Of a DNA stretch of 64,000 nucleotides, positions 1-11,321 are shown piece by piece (position 1 is the stretch's first letter; every line of letters starts with the position of its first letter). The notes under the pieces are model-generated. The model ran no database searches, had not been told where the DNA came from, and saw only the letters and a program-made list of their open reading frames with translations. Position numbers and translations under genes: made by a program. Source of the stretch: Lepeophtheirus salmonis. Lineage: Eukaryota > Arthropoda > Copepoda > Siphonostomatoida > Caligidae. The DNA is taken from NCBI RefSeq assembly GCF_016086655.4, contig NC_052132.2, positions 20,524,805-20,588,804 of the forward strand, written 5' to 3'.

Positions 1-510
1 TCTTTTTTTTTTTTTATTCAAGATTTATTTCATTTATGTGCTTAGTATTTAATATTTGTTGTACATAAGTCAATATATTCTATTATGTCTGAATATTATA
101 TAAAATACAACTTTACAAAATATATATATATATATTCTTTTTTTTTTTGGGGGTGTTTGGTTTTTGAATTTTTCTGAAAAACTATCCAGAAATAAAAAAT
201 TTGGAAAATTAAATTTTTTGGGAAAAAATTATTTTTTCCCAGCCTGATGGGCCTTAAGTTGAATCAATGTTACTTTTCAAATAGTTTTTCACGACAATTA
301 GCAAGATTTTTTGTAAAAGAACAGATGTTTTGCTTCATTTCAGTCAAATTGTATCAACTCACCCAATACTCAAATTGTATCTGAGGGTCACATAATGAAA
401 TGGCCTAATTTCCTTAATGGGCATCCTTTTAGATGGAAGGAAAAAAATTGTTGCTATTATAAACAACAAGAAGTGCGACATTCTTTTTTTTTTATAGAAA
501 TATGTATATG
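1..510. other. AT-rich stretch without a gene
   Basis: No coding sequence seen. It holds a short TA microsatellite near 121-135, T runs near 4-15 and 137-148, and a copy of a low-complexity dispersed repeat listed separately. Confidence 0.6.
145..245 (+). repeat. Low-complexity dispersed repeat, copy 1
   Basis: A G run is followed by a block alternating TTTTTGAAATTT-like and AAAATTAAATTTTT-like words. The same pattern (G run, then gttgatttttaaattttttt and repeated ttcaaatattaaatttt words) returns at 8340-8640. Family unknown. Confidence 0.4.
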
Positions 511-660
511 ATATACTGTATACATCCGTGACCGGAAGTTACGCCCTGTGCATTTTCGCCCTTGGAAGTTCTGCCTCAAACATATATTATAGCATAAATG
601 TATCTTTGACATATAATTTAAGGTCTTCCTTTACTTGAACTTGAAATCCTTTGTAATAAG
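511..660 (-). repeat. Left arm of long inverted repeat
   Basis: Reverse complement of about 2360-2540. Core shared words are ggaagttacgccctg (535-549 region) and the flanking catatattatag and aatgtatcttt. Similarity becomes weak beyond about 660. Confidence 0.6.
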
Positions 661-810
661 TTATGAAATTATGGCATTTGAGTAATTAATATGAAATAAT
701 TTTTGTTTCATATTATAATGAATTCGAACCATTTTTTTACCGGTGTACTTAAGCTGAAGAAAAAGAGGAAGAAGGAACGTAAATAAATAATTTTAAATGA
801 ATAAATTTGA

Positions 811-1023
811 ATGAATTTTGACAAGGTAAGTGTTGCTACAGGGAGGACTTTAATTTTACATGTTCTTACTCTTTTATTCCAGAAATTGTTATACATCTTA
901 ACATATACTGTGAGTATTTGTGATACGTTATTGCTTGTTAATAACTTTTTGGCTTAAAATGTTTAAATTTAATAGGATGAGACTTGCAACGATCACCATC
1001 AGAAACCCTTTGACTTATCCCTG
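811..1023 (+). CDS. Two weak candidate micro-exons
   Basis: ATG at 811 opens MNFDK, followed at 826 by the consensus donor GTAAGT. An acceptor-like aatag ends at 975, and the 48 bases 976-1023 are open in a phase that continues the first exon (DETCNDHHQKPFDLSL) and end at a second donor, GTAAGA, at 1024. The start context is poor and the segment lies between transposon-like inverted repeats, so chance is a fair explanation. No product is recognised. Confidence 0.15.
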
Positions 1024-1569
1024 GTAAGAAATATTCAATTTCTAATATTTTATAGCTAAATCAAGGTAACTTTTTTCAGCTTTTTTAGTCAACGTTAGTC
1101 AACTCAAGACAGATTAAGATCAGGGTCGACCGTATTCCTAAGCTTACAGTGGTCATTGGATAACGTAACAGAGACGTTTTGAGTATGCTGCAAGGGATTT
1201 TATATATTAATATATGGTGTGCTTAGGAAAAACTCTGACTAAGTCATCTAGCATTTTTGACTTCTTTTTTTTTTTTAGATCATAACGCGAGTTTTATTTA
1301 AACGATTTTATAACTGGATTGTACAAACTTATAAAAACAAGGATTTAAAAATAAATCATTTTATTAATAAACAAAACTGCATTCGCGTAGAAAAAGAATA
1401 AAGATCAATACATTTTCCTAATTGGAGTCTAATGTAAACGAATCAATTACATTTCAAGACTTAACGATGGAATGAAAAGATGTGTTCGGGTTTAAATCCT
1501 AAGTGACGCATTTTATGATAATTAATTAGTTCTGAACCAATTTCAAAACTATATTGATTGTCCGAAATA

Positions 1570-2165
1570 GGTGAAAAGAGAGGAGAGGAAGATTGATTGC
1601 GTTGTCTCAGGGAATCCACGTTAAGGTAAGCACTCTTGGTGGGACTGTTTATTAAAGCTGCATATGTAGGAGCTAAGAGGCTCTACAATCCGACCTTAAT
1701 GAGTGGCTTGCTACCCCCCCCCCTCCTGGATGAAGACACACAGGACGTGCACAGATGCCAGTTACTTAGTTTTTCTATGAGAAGCACGTCCTCAGGAACC
1801 TGCGCAAGTTAGCTACCGTTCATGTGACATCTTGGCTTCCCAGGAGATCTTCTCGTCCTAAAAGATGCACAGCCTGCTTGATCGACAAGAAAAGACCCAA
1901 GGACTTACTGGACTAGTGCTTCTTAATAGCCTCATGAAACCCTGCTTCAGCTTTAACACGTAGAAATTGTATAACCAGATCTGTTGTAGAGGTCCTGTGG
2001 ACAAGTCCGAGTCATTGATATGATCACTGATGGCGATCTGTTGGTTCACTAAAAAAGTTCATGATGCGATTCCTGGTACCAGATCTGTTGTGCTCTTTAT
2101 TGGTAGAGGTCCTTCCCGAAAAGCCTCCCATCAGCCAGCTTCTGCGCAATATGATAAATTAAGAC
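1570..2165. other. GC-richer interior block with a direct repeat
   Basis: This block has visibly higher GC than its surroundings and includes a C run at about 1711-1722. The words ccagatctgttgt and agaggtcct occur together at about 1976-2003 and again, further apart, at about 2079-2113, so part of it is a short direct duplication. Short open frames exist on both strands, the longest about 69 codons on the plus strand at 2030-2239. None resembles a family I know. Confidence 0.4.
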
Positions 2166-2359
2166 TTCATCTTATGACTATTTATTTGTTTATAGAGTTT
2201 CTTCTTCTTTTCTCTCATCAGAAGTATAACGGTTTTTAAAGAAGTCGGTTTAAACTCTTTATAAAAAGGTGCAACATTCATGTTTGATATGTTCTATTTT
2301 AAAATATCTTAAAATTGAATTAAATACACTCATTTTACACTAATGAATGCAAAAATGCA

Positions 2360-2540
2360 TTACAAATTACTTCAATTGTAGGGAAAACTCATTCCAAATC
2401 TTAAATTATATGTGGAAGATACATTTATACTATAATATATATATGAGGCCGTAACTTCCGCAGGGTAAAACTTCTGCAGGGCGTAACTTCCCAAGACAAA
2501 ACTCCCCGGGGCGTAACATCCTAGAACAGTATACATCAGG
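2360..2540 (+). repeat. Right arm of long inverted repeat
   Basis: Pairs with 511-660 in inverted orientation. It contains three diverged copies of a cgtaacttcc/aaacttctgc-like unit between about 2449 and 2520, where the left arm has two. Confidence 0.6.
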
Positions 2541-2880
2541 GAACACTCCATATGGTTCTCCTTGTATATAAATTTCCGTCTCTATATCTTCTAAATATTA
2601 CACAAAGAGTAATAGCTAAAAACGTTCGTAGTTAAAGTTATTTCTTGATTCCTTCATTAAATACTCTATCACATATTGAAAAAATAGTTTTTTATTGCTA
2701 ACGATTCTTTGTCAAATATGTGAATTAAAATTGCATATAAGTACAACATCTTATACCAAGTGGCACTTTAAAATCTGAACAATTTATAATTTTAAGCTTC
2801 AACAAGATATAATTTGTTAATTAACAATAGAATTTCAACAAAATACTACAAATATATTTGTATCTGAGCTCTCTTAATCA
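2541..2880. other. AT-rich spacer
   Basis: No gene, repeat or RNA recognised. Confidence 0.5.
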
Positions 2881-2994
2881 TTAATGTAGCCCACCCTTAG
2901 CGGATATGATGGCTTCCTTGTGATAGTGGAAAGTCTGGTGCCCACTACAGATATATTTATCTGTTATGGCCTCCCAGTTCTGGCTGACAGATAC
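2881..2994 (-). pseudogene. Mariner transposase, C-terminal fragment
   Basis: Read on the minus strand, about 37 codons give a peptide ending in the typical tail of mariner transposases: a W-E-x-I segment, then FHYHKEAIISAKGGLH and a stop at 2881-2883. The family pattern is an F-R-x-R-(L/W)-E-x-(I/V)-x-A-x-G-G-x-(I/H) tail after the third catalytic Asp. Nothing convincing precedes it, so the rest of the element is lost or too decayed to see. Confidence 0.6.
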
Positions 2995-3583
2995 TTTAAG
3001 TTCAAAATTATTGTTTTAGTATTATTATTACTTATTGCGATGAGAGAGTCTTTACAACTATAACCTCCACTTTAGAGTCATTCTCTCCTCTCATTGTAGG
3101 AGTAATGACCCAGTCTGAGGCCTTGAAATTATGGCAAACCTATTGGTAATGATACTCTATATCATCCAAGATTCTACTACTTCTTGATGATATATCGACT
3201 TGATGATATATGTGTATCGAGGATATCACCAACTTGTACCGAAACTACTTCTTTGATCTTGTAGTAAAGAGGTTCGAATGAATACTTTTTCTTCCATATT
3301 TAGGTTCTTCCAGCGCCTTGCCACCAAAAAATTTGATTTTTTTTTTTAAAAAATTCATTTTTTGTTTTGTTTTGTTTTCCTTTCCACTGAAATAATTTCT
3401 ATAAAGAAGGAGATTGGTAGGCCTTGTCGTAGGAAATAGTTTCATTTTCACTTTTTCTCTCATATTGTATTGGGATGCAAATATGTATCCACTAAAAAGT
3501 GCCAAAAGCTGCTCTTCTCCTAAACCACGTTAATACTATTTTTGTCTTTTTTAGCATACCGGTGAATAACATTATTTTCCACT
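2995..3583. other. Unassigned AT-rich spacer
   Basis: An 86-codon minus-strand frame at 3245-3505 is Lys-rich and low-complexity and has no family resemblance. Poly-T and a TTTTG repeat lie near 3337-3380. The segment may hold decayed flanks of the two mariner remnants on either side. Confidence 0.4.
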
Positions 3584-4172
3584 GTGCTGATGATTATCCT
3601 TCGAAAATTATTTAACAGGGAGCGAATTTCCATTCGTACACTCCAAGCAGGTGGGCGTCTCCAGGACATCAGTAAGTACAAAATGTTGGAGAGGAAGAAG
3701 GGATCTGTGAAAAAAACTAAACTTGATCCGGAGGAGTTAAAGAAAACAGACCATGACAATTCCCTCAAGTCCATGAGGGTACATGCAAGAGATCTTGGAA
3801 TAACACACCAGACTGTCCAGAGAGCTATCAAAAAAGTGAGCAGAAAGAGTATCTTGACGGTTAAGAGTCCACTTTTGACACCAGCAGTGAAAAAAACCCA
3901 TCTCCTCTGTTGTAAGACTCTATTGAGGTCTTTTGAATTCCTATTTGAGACTTTTGGCCCGCTAATTCCCCTGATGCTAACCCCCTCGACTACATCTTTT
4001 AAGTGCATTTTGATGAGGAGGCCTAGAGTAACATTCAGGCAAACACCGAGGCCCTCAATCCCACCGTCAGCCATCACTGGGACGTTATAACAGAGAATTA
4101 TATACACAGAGGGCGTCAGGACTTCCGCCACCACCTGATCATCATTTTTGCATATTTTAATGGACCACTCGG
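3584..4172 (+). mobile_element. Mariner copy lacking its catalytic core
   Basis: The first 119 codons or so (3584-3940) are a mariner N-terminus. They include a Lys-rich linker (ERKKGSVKKTKLDPEEL), a second helix-turn-helix (SMRVHARDLGITHQTVQRAI) and the linker preceding the catalytic domain (LLTPAVKK). In the same direction but another frame, 3966-4158 encodes the transposase C-terminus: PDANPLDYIF, whose Asp at 3988-3990 corresponds to the third catalytic Asp, then HHWDVITENYIH and GRQDFRHHL. Everything containing the first and second catalytic Asp is missing. The right terminal repeat is at 4159-4172 (aatggaccactcgg, then TA), matching the outer end of the related fragment at 9537. The left terminus was not found. 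The copy is non-autonomous. Confidence 0.8.
4159..4172 (-). repeat. Mariner right terminal inverted repeat
   Basis: aatggaccactcgg followed by TA is the inverse of ccgggtggtccatt at 9537-9550 with one mismatch, which fixes the right end of this mariner. Confidence 0.75.
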
Positions 4173-4174
4173 TA

Positions 4175-5610
4175 AGTCAATAGTATCTACTGCGCTACTT
4201 CAAAAACACAAAAACGTATATTATATTTTGTTGTCAGTTGTCATTTTTTCTGTTTAACCAAGAGCAATATGTTAAAATTGTATTAGTGTGTGTGAAAAGG
4301 GGTTTCAGGGGTACCAGACCAAATTCAAAAGAGGGGATATATAATGACGTTAAACCTTGATGAAAACATAATCAGTAGTGACAGAATTTTTCCTTGTGAG
4401 TATTTTCGAAAATTGAGAGGGCAATAGTAACCTGTTTGGGCATTTATGATAGGCACACCACTAGTTATTTATTATCTTAGGAGGTGGAAGCTCTCCCATA
4501 CTTTTAAACCTACTGATTCACAGAGACAAATCAATTGGAATATAAGGAATATTATAGTTAATGACTTGCTTCTTCAAAAGTTTTTCATAATATAATATGA
4601 ATAATATGTATGACCTGTAACCACAAAAGCAAGCTAGAAAGATTTTTCTCAAAGTTGATTCTTGTTTACATTTGTATTTTTTTGACAAACTTTCGTCAAT
4701 TTCTAAATTATACTTATTAACCCTGTAGAGACGCCAAAAATTGCACATAATTAAGGCAAAATTGATTGTTACAATAAAAGAATAAGAGGTTAGTCGATTT
4801 TATTTGAAAGGGGTCATATTGGGCGAATATATGACCATTAAATCAAATAAAAAATTTTAGTTATAGCTAAAACGCTTGGATATCTTAACGTATCCCATAA
4901 ATTTGAATACAAAGCATATAGTTTACTCAAATATGTTTATGAAATAAAGTAAAGAAAAATAATTAGGGTTTTTTTTCTTTATATTGATTTTTGTTCAAGA
5001 TTATTTTTTTGTTGACACTCTACATATTTAAGTAGGTATTTAATAAACATCATAGAAAGTCTGTCTATATTATATGTATATATATATATATATATGGAAA
5101 CTTCAATATTTTTATAGACAGAGTGGAAATCAATATTGAATATGTCGGTTGTAGGAAGTAATAAATTATTTTTATAAGAAAATATAGATAAAAAAATTAT
5201 ATATCTTTGTTAGTTTATTAGTTTGTTCTATATTCTCAAATCATAATTTGATAGATTATAATTATGATTTCTTCATCTTAAATTGTAATTAGGTATCCGG
5301 TTTTTTTGAGCAATTTCTTACTTATTATTTCTTGCACAAAATAGTTTTTTCTGCCTATTGACAAAAAAATGATGAAATTGATCGTTTTTCAAAGCTCTCA
5401 AATCATTGAAATTTTTAGAAAAAAAAGATATTTTTTGGCCAAAATGCTAGATTTCAAAGGGACTGAGAGGTTTGACTTTCACTTCAGACACCATTAATTC
5501 TTTTAGAATAGCAGATATAGTTGAGTAGGAAACAAGAAGAAGAGTTTTTGAAATTGGGTGACTATTCTCAAAGTTCCCTAATCAAAAAAAAAAAATATGT
5601 ATATATATAT
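4175..5610. other. Long AT-rich spacer
   Basis: No gene or family recognised. It holds a TA microsatellite near 5070-5094 and scattered homopolymer runs. A 76-codon minus-strand frame at 4518-4748 is unremarkable. Confidence 0.5.
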
Positions 5611-5624
5611 TTAAGGGGATAGTC

Positions 5625-7606
5625 TTGATCAAAGATGAAAAAATATTGTCCTGTTTCCATAAGGACTTTCCATCCACTGTAGGGGAAGCAAGAGTCAACT
5701 TTCCTAAAAACAAACATAAGAAGTCTTCCATACCCTTTTTTTTAGCTAGTTATCAGCCAAGTATATCAAGGATAATTTTAAAACCAATAAAGCATTTTGA
5801 CCCAATGGATTTGGAGAGAAAGTATTTTCCTCGTTTAGTGAAGAAATAGTGTCCTTTCTACTGTGTTTAGGAAGATCTATGGAGAATAATGGAAGGATCC
5901 TCAAGTCAGTTACAAAAGGCAAGATAGTTCTGATATCAAAAAAGAAATACGGCACTGACGTAAGTCATTGATGGTCAATAACAATATTGAATTAAACATA
6001 AAGAATTATTTCAAGAGTGGTTGCCAATGAAGTAGAACCAATCCTTAATAATAGAATTGGTATGCATTAAAAAGGGATTTCTTAAAGGCAGAAGAGTGGC
6101 AGATATAGTAAGAAATATGCACTGTGGAATTGATAATATTGAAAAAAGGAAAACATTTGGTCCCATTATTACAGTGGACTTTAGAAAAGCATTTGACTCC
6201 ATTTCCCATAACCACATATTGTGAACAACATGAAAATATTTACCAATACGACTTTATAACTCAATTAGAGCACTTTTACTCAATGGGACTTCAAGAATCA
6301 CATTAAACGGAAAAGAAAGTGATACAATTTTCTTCGGAAAAAACTGTCGTTCAAGTTTGTCCGGTTGTTCCTCTTCTTTTTGTTATAACAATTGAGGAGT
6401 TAGCTTTAGCATTTAAATTGAATGTAGTGGATTTGGCGTTTTATTCAAACATCCGAAACACTATATAGATGTGAAAGAACGAGCGCTTATATTAGGTATA
6501 GAGTACCAAAAATATGGGGAATCTAGTATTAATAGTACAACAGTTCACAGGAGGCTATGGCATATAAAAAAATTGCACAATGGAGGCACTTGAATCTTCA
6601 GACACGGATTGACTATTATAATAACTTAATTATTCCATTTGTATTATATAAGGCTTCAGCTTTTCTTATCTTAGCAGACTTTGCAATCAAAGAGGAGGAG
6701 AAGTGGCTTCTCTTTCTTTTCTATAAAAGTTATATTCCGCCCCTCAAAAGGCTGAGAAAGGATCCAGGCGGAGGATTAGTTCTTTTGTCTAAAATTTTAC
6801 CTAAAATTTATGACGTTATTAACCTATCGACCAGATTTAAGCTCGAATGGAGATCAATAGTCTCTAACTCACGTATATATGTTAAGCTCAGACCTCCCCA
6901 ATGAGCACTGGAGCTCACTCTCTCCCTCATGGGCTGCTGTGCAAAGGAATATATGGTATGGTAAACCTATATATGACTCGACTTCAACGGTGCATATAAT
7001 TAGACAGAACTCTTCGAAGAGAGCTTTTTTCAAAGGGGTTGAAAATCCCAAAGGTTTGGAGAAAGAAGCAATGGAGTATAAAACTCTTACTGTGCCATAA
7101 CCTACATCAGAACTCTGACTCTTTATTAAATCAAGGAAAATTTTGTTTTCCTCTAATGAGATCCGGAAGCAATCATAAACTTCCCAGCCCTTGGCATTTG
7201 AAAATGAGAGTTTCGTCTTCATATAGTGGAGAAGCAGGTGTGCAAAAATTATGTAAATCTTGAAAGTTTCCGGACACTTGGCTAATAAGAATATGAGAAT
7301 CCCGCCGTGGAGTAGTAGAAGGAAGTAAATTCACTTCACAATTCTAGATATCCACGGGCTGCCTCTTTTTTTAATAGTCCCTGTAAAGACTGTGGGAAGT
7401 TTTTCATTAGTGCTCTTCATTCATTCGTGGAGTGCCCTTTTGTGGCAATACTTAAAGAGTTCTTTTTTTTTTAGCATAATAATGGAGAAATTAAAGCCAC
7501 AATTTTATTTGGTTTTTCGAGAAAAAGATCACAGGAAAGTCAAGCAATGCATTTCGCCCTGTTAAGTGGCAAAGCTTTCATCGCTGCAATGCTCACTAAT
7601 AATTAA
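5625..7606 (+). pseudogene. Non-LTR reverse transcriptase, frameshifted
   Basis: The pieces lie in order in several frames. An early RT segment (GKIVLISKKKYGTD, about 5914-5955) leads to ITILN and RIISRVVANEVEPIL. Then GFLKGRRVADIVRNM and the motif-A block ITVDFRKAFDSISHNHIL (6168-6222) follow. Motif-B-like PLLFVITIEELALAF is near 6370-6415. The next expected box, with the catalytic pair of Asp (ADD), is not visible; the sequence passes to a C-terminal domain at 6557-6904 (WRHLNLQTRIDYYNNLIIP, then DPGGGLVLLSKILPKI). A zinc knuckle C-x2-C-x8-H-x4-C sits at 7382-7435 (CKDCGKFFISALHSFVEC). The tail ends at 7604. Such proteins reverse-transcribe their RNA at a nicked target. Multiple frameshifts make this copy dead. 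Confidence 0.8.
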
Positions 7607-8038
7607 TGAACCATTTTTCAGGTAAGATCCGAGGGCAATAAGTATATCCGCATGCGCGAGACATACTGCTTTTTCTCTCAAAATTCCTAACATGGGAGGT
7701 AGCTCCTGGGACTATGCCTTGGATCTAATAAGATATCCGATTCTCTTCATTACCATTGAACGTTGAGGAGGATTGTCCCGCAATATGAACGTTTCCTAAA
7801 GAAAGTGAAGTTCTAGATTGGAGTTGTATTTTTATTTTACTGTGTTGTTGCTCCATTAATTTATCCATGTTGAATTTTATTTAGTTAATTGTATTTTTAT
7901 ATCTTAGTTGTTGTTAGGTCTTTGGTGAGGTGGTCTAATTTTAAACTATAATGTTTATTTATCTTTTTAGCACCGTAGTTCTTCCTAACTTTTTGTACTA
8001 TATTTTTGTATTTATTTTGTAAATATATCAACAATATA

Positions 8039-8060
8039 AATAAAGACCTTTAAAAAAATA
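8039..8060 (+). terminator. Polyadenylation signal and A tail of the non-LTR element
   Basis: AATAAA at 8039-8044 is followed about ten bases later by an A run. It marks the 3' end of the retrotransposed RNA. Confidence 0.65.
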
Positions 8061-9536
8061 ATTAAGAGCCTTGTTAACTTCATGCGTCTCTTTTATAATT
8101 AGTGCATAAGAAAATGTATATATTGCACATATACGGAGGAGAGCCTTCTACATTTAAAATAGAATTCGTTGAGGGAGAATAACATATTTATATATATTTT
8201 AAAAATGCATTTTTAACATTATTAAGAACAAAGGTAGGCAGGAATTATTTTATTTGAGGGAGATGTCTTTACTAATAGGACCTTTTAAAAAATGTATATA
8301 ATCATAAAAAACACTAGTACTAGGTGCGTCTACCGGATTATATATTTTAGGGGGCGTTGATTTTTAAATTTTTTTGAATAAAAATTAAAAAACTACATTT
8401 TTTTGAGAAAAAAAAATCCACAACTGTTCACGAAAATTAAATTTATAGGAGATAAATTTCAAAAATTAAATTGTTTCGTGTTTTTTTCAAAAATGCACAG
8501 CTATCCAAAAAAATAATTATTGGAAAAAAATTTCAAATATTAAATTTTTCGGATAAAAATCCATATCTATATCCAAAAAATAAATATTTTTGGAAAAAAA
8601 ATTCAAATATTAAATTTCCTATTTTAAAAGCAAAATTTTATTAATTGGAAAAGGGATACAGCTCTTCCAGCCCACTCCCTACACACGCCCTTGGGAACAT
8701 AGAAGATTGTTGCACTAGTAGAGTTCTATCATTTGAAACATTTTGATACTTTTTGGCTATCGTTTATTATCGATGCATAAACTGCATTATTATGAATCGT
8801 AAAAACTTTCAATTTATTGATTTTTGAATTTTCAAGCTAGACGCTTTCAATTTCAGACTAGAACCTAATCCTAGTGTAAGATCAACATTTCTCTATATAA
8901 GTGTCAAACTTGTAATAAGAATTGTCTTTAAAACGCTTAGGACATGCGTTCATTATATTTCGCGCAGTGTTCCAGTGGACTCATATATAAAAAAATCAGC
9001 TAAATCCATTTGGCATTTTTGGAGTCTATAGATCAAAGATAATTCTAACAATAGGAATATAGGGTTGTTAGAAATGAAATGCAAAAACTTACCATATATG
9101 TTAACTTTTCTTTTTTAAATAAAGATTTAAAGATTCAATGAAGATTTGTTTGTAAGTTGAGAGCTGCGTTAATTTTATGTAAATTTTCGAAACAAAGAAA
9201 GGGATTTAAGAATTATAATATCCAACGACCACTTTTATTACCAATACTAAATATATTTTTCTACTATACTTATGTCATCAGTTATTTCAAATCGACCAAT
9301 ATCAATTTGTAGTTTGTTATTTGTGCTTTATGGATGATAGATTTTCGTAATAGAAGAAAGAGATAAAATTGTTGTTTCTCTAATTATAATAAATTAGCAT
9401 CGCATTATATGAGAAATATAAACTAAACAAATTATTCGAAAGTATCCTAGGAGTTAGGTATTTGTGTAAAGTTTTTAAATATTTAATATTTTGTAACGTT
9501 CGTTAATTAATCATCTAATATAAAAAAATATATGTA
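8061..9536. other. AT-rich spacer with one repeat block
   Basis: Apart from the repeat at 8340-8640 I see no gene, RNA or terminal repeat here. Confidence 0.5.
8340..8640 (+). repeat. Low-complexity dispersed repeat, copy 2
   Basis: It starts with a G run (gggggcgttgattttt). It then has about four imperfect repeats of a 60-80 bp unit containing ttcaaatattaaatttt, ggaaaaaaa and tatccaaaaaa. It resembles 145-245. Confidence 0.5.
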
Positions 9537-9780
9537 CCGGGTGGTCCATTGAATTCTGAACATTTACTAATTAAATAATTAATTAAGGTTGAGTGATTGA
9601 AATTAATTCATACTCTGAAGTATTAAAACATAAAGAATTAGTTAGAAAAAGAAACAAATCTGACTTCTCTACTTTACCTACAATTCGAGAAAATGCAACT
9701 TGAACGTGATCGACGAATTACCATCCATTCACTTCAGGTAGTTGGGCGTCTCCAGAACCCCTGTCTATACCATTATTTTT
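9537..9780 (+). mobile_element. Mariner 5' end fragment
   Basis: The outer terminal repeat ccgggtggtccattgaattc starts directly after TA (9535-9536). About 155 bases further, ATG at 9693 opens MQLERDRRITIHSLQVVGRL, the first helix-turn-helix start shared with the mariners at 3.58 and 56.55 kb. Similarity stops near 9780 where another inverted-repeat element begins, so the rest of the copy is missing. Confidence 0.7.
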
Positions 9781-9796
9781 TGACTACAAATCTTTT

Positions 9797-10366
9797 GAAC
9801 GATTAATCGGAATCGATAATCGGGTGGGTTTTTTTTTTTTTGGAATCGGCATCGGAAAAATAATGTTTAATTTGCGATTCCGATTCTTATTTATTATTAA
9901 TGTTGGTATTTAACTATTTATAACTTTTCTATTTTATGAAAAAAATAAATTAGTAAATTTATCCGTCAAGATATAGAAAACGACCATGTGAATTTGTTAC
10001 TTCAGTCTAATCATTTTATAAATATTGTAATAAAATAATTACTAGAAAACTGAGAAGAAACAAATTGAAAACAATCTAAACGTGAGCATAAGTGTTCGAA
10101 TGCAGATATTGTTATTTTAGGGGAATACATTTTGTAAAGGGATCTAAAATAATAGCTCACCTTTGGAAAGTAAGGCGTGGATTACTCGCCCTTGTATAAA
10201 GCATACCGGGAAAAGGAAATGTAAATATCATTTACATTAATTAAAAGAAGGCAATTTATTTTAACAATTTTAATTCTTAGAAACTTAGAGCAAAATAATA
10301 TTTTTTAACTATTATTGAAAATATTAAAGAATCAGAATCGGTTAACAGATTTTTTTTTAATCGTTC
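9797..10366. mobile_element. Inverted-repeat element with AATCGGAATCG-type ends
   Basis: The left end reads gaacgattaatcggaatcg and the right end, on the opposite strand, gaacgattaaaaaaaaatc then ccgattctgattc. Further ggaatcgg/ccgattcc words lie at 9842-9890. No coding capacity is seen in about 570 bp. It is probably a MITE; superfamily and target duplication are unresolved. Confidence 0.4.
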
Positions 10367-11320
10367 CTTCACTCCTGTCAATCATTCCAGCTTGTTTTTG
10401 CGTTAATGGGCCAAATAATATGAAGCATAGGATAACAATTTCAGAATAGATGCTCTGGATAATAAGCATGCTATTAGGATCTGTAATAAAAGGGTTTAAG
10501 ATGTTCTTATGATGATTGTACTTTTAATAGCTTATATCTTTTAATTTATTCTGTTGTTATTTATTTGTTTATATTTAGAACCAATGAATCAAATTACTTA
10601 TTCTCGGGTTGTATTTATAGATACTAGATTGGTACTTATGGATGTTCATTGTACAAAGTTAATAAATAGGTTTACTCCGTAATGGAAGTAATAAACCTGA
10701 AGTAATTAAAATAGGCATACAATATAAGAGGTTTGTTGTGATCATTACATAATTAATAATATTATATTTATTAATCGTAGTTCTGATAAATTCATTCAAG
10801 ATATAATAACATTGTATGCATACATATATAAGGGCTATTAATCTTTAGACCAACAATACAGTCATGTAAATAATAATCAATCTATGATACAAATACAAAA
10901 TAATATTAATAATGAACGTGGTTCTCGAAAAGAAAGTATATTAAATTGATCCAACAATGTTTTATTATTATTTTTTCTTTTTCTTCTGTAGAGTAGGTCG
11001 ATGATTAAAGATAGGACAGATTCACATTTTCTCGGATCTGGGTCGCTTTGAATTTTTAAACCTCCTTGAACAAGTAAATTTTGAGTAACCCCATTTTCTT
11101 ATCCAGATATGAAACCAAATTTAGACTGATACTTGTCTCAAATTTTATTAGCATTTTACACAAAGTTTGGACATAAATAAAATGGAATCCGGATTAAAAT
11201 TACATTTTTATTGATTAACGTTGTCGAAACAATGAACGATTTCGCCCGCAGAGGGTAGGCTGGAGGGCCTGTAGCCCTACTCAAATATCCAATCTAAAAA
11301 AATTTGTTCATTTATGTAAA
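10367..11320. other. AT-rich spacer
   Basis: No gene or repeat recognised. Confidence 0.5.
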
Positions 11321-11321
11321 T

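Larger units (their letters stand above)
511..2540. mobile_element. Segment bounded by long inverted repeats
   Basis: The left arm (about 511-660) and the right arm (about 2360-2540) are reverse complements over roughly 150-180 bp with gaps. Shared landmarks read on the plus strand at the right arm are ttaaattatatg, gatacatttat, ctataatatat, gagg, gcagggcgtaacttcc and acagtatacatc, in that order, and the left arm shows them in the opposite order and strand. The right arm carries an extra duplication of the cgtaacttcc unit. No transposase was recognised in the roughly 1.7-kb interior. The arrangement suggests an old DNA transposon or foldback element of unknown superfamily, or an inverted duplication. 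Exact ends and target duplication could not be fixed. Confidence 0.6.
5615..8060 (+). mobile_element. Non-LTR retrotransposon (L1/Tx1-like), 5'-truncated and decayed
   Basis: The element runs from the upstream part of the reverse transcriptase to a poly(A) end. The 3' untranslated region follows the stop at 7604-7606. An AATAAA signal lies at 8039-8044 and an A run at about 8052-8059. A minus-strand relative at 25.4-26.5 kb shares the same 3' UTR words, including ggtctaattttaaact and aatgtttattt. The left limit is only where coding similarity fades. No target duplication was identified. Confidence 0.75.

Noticed and set aside
1600..1630. Possible 15-base micro-exon ending in AAG|GTAAGC
   Set aside because: The acceptor is weak and the block lies inside an inverted-repeat element; a single good donor is expected by chance.
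3520..4134. 204-codon minus-strand frame
   Set aside because: It is the antisense of the mariner N- and C-terminal pieces, which have clear family motifs on the plus strand.
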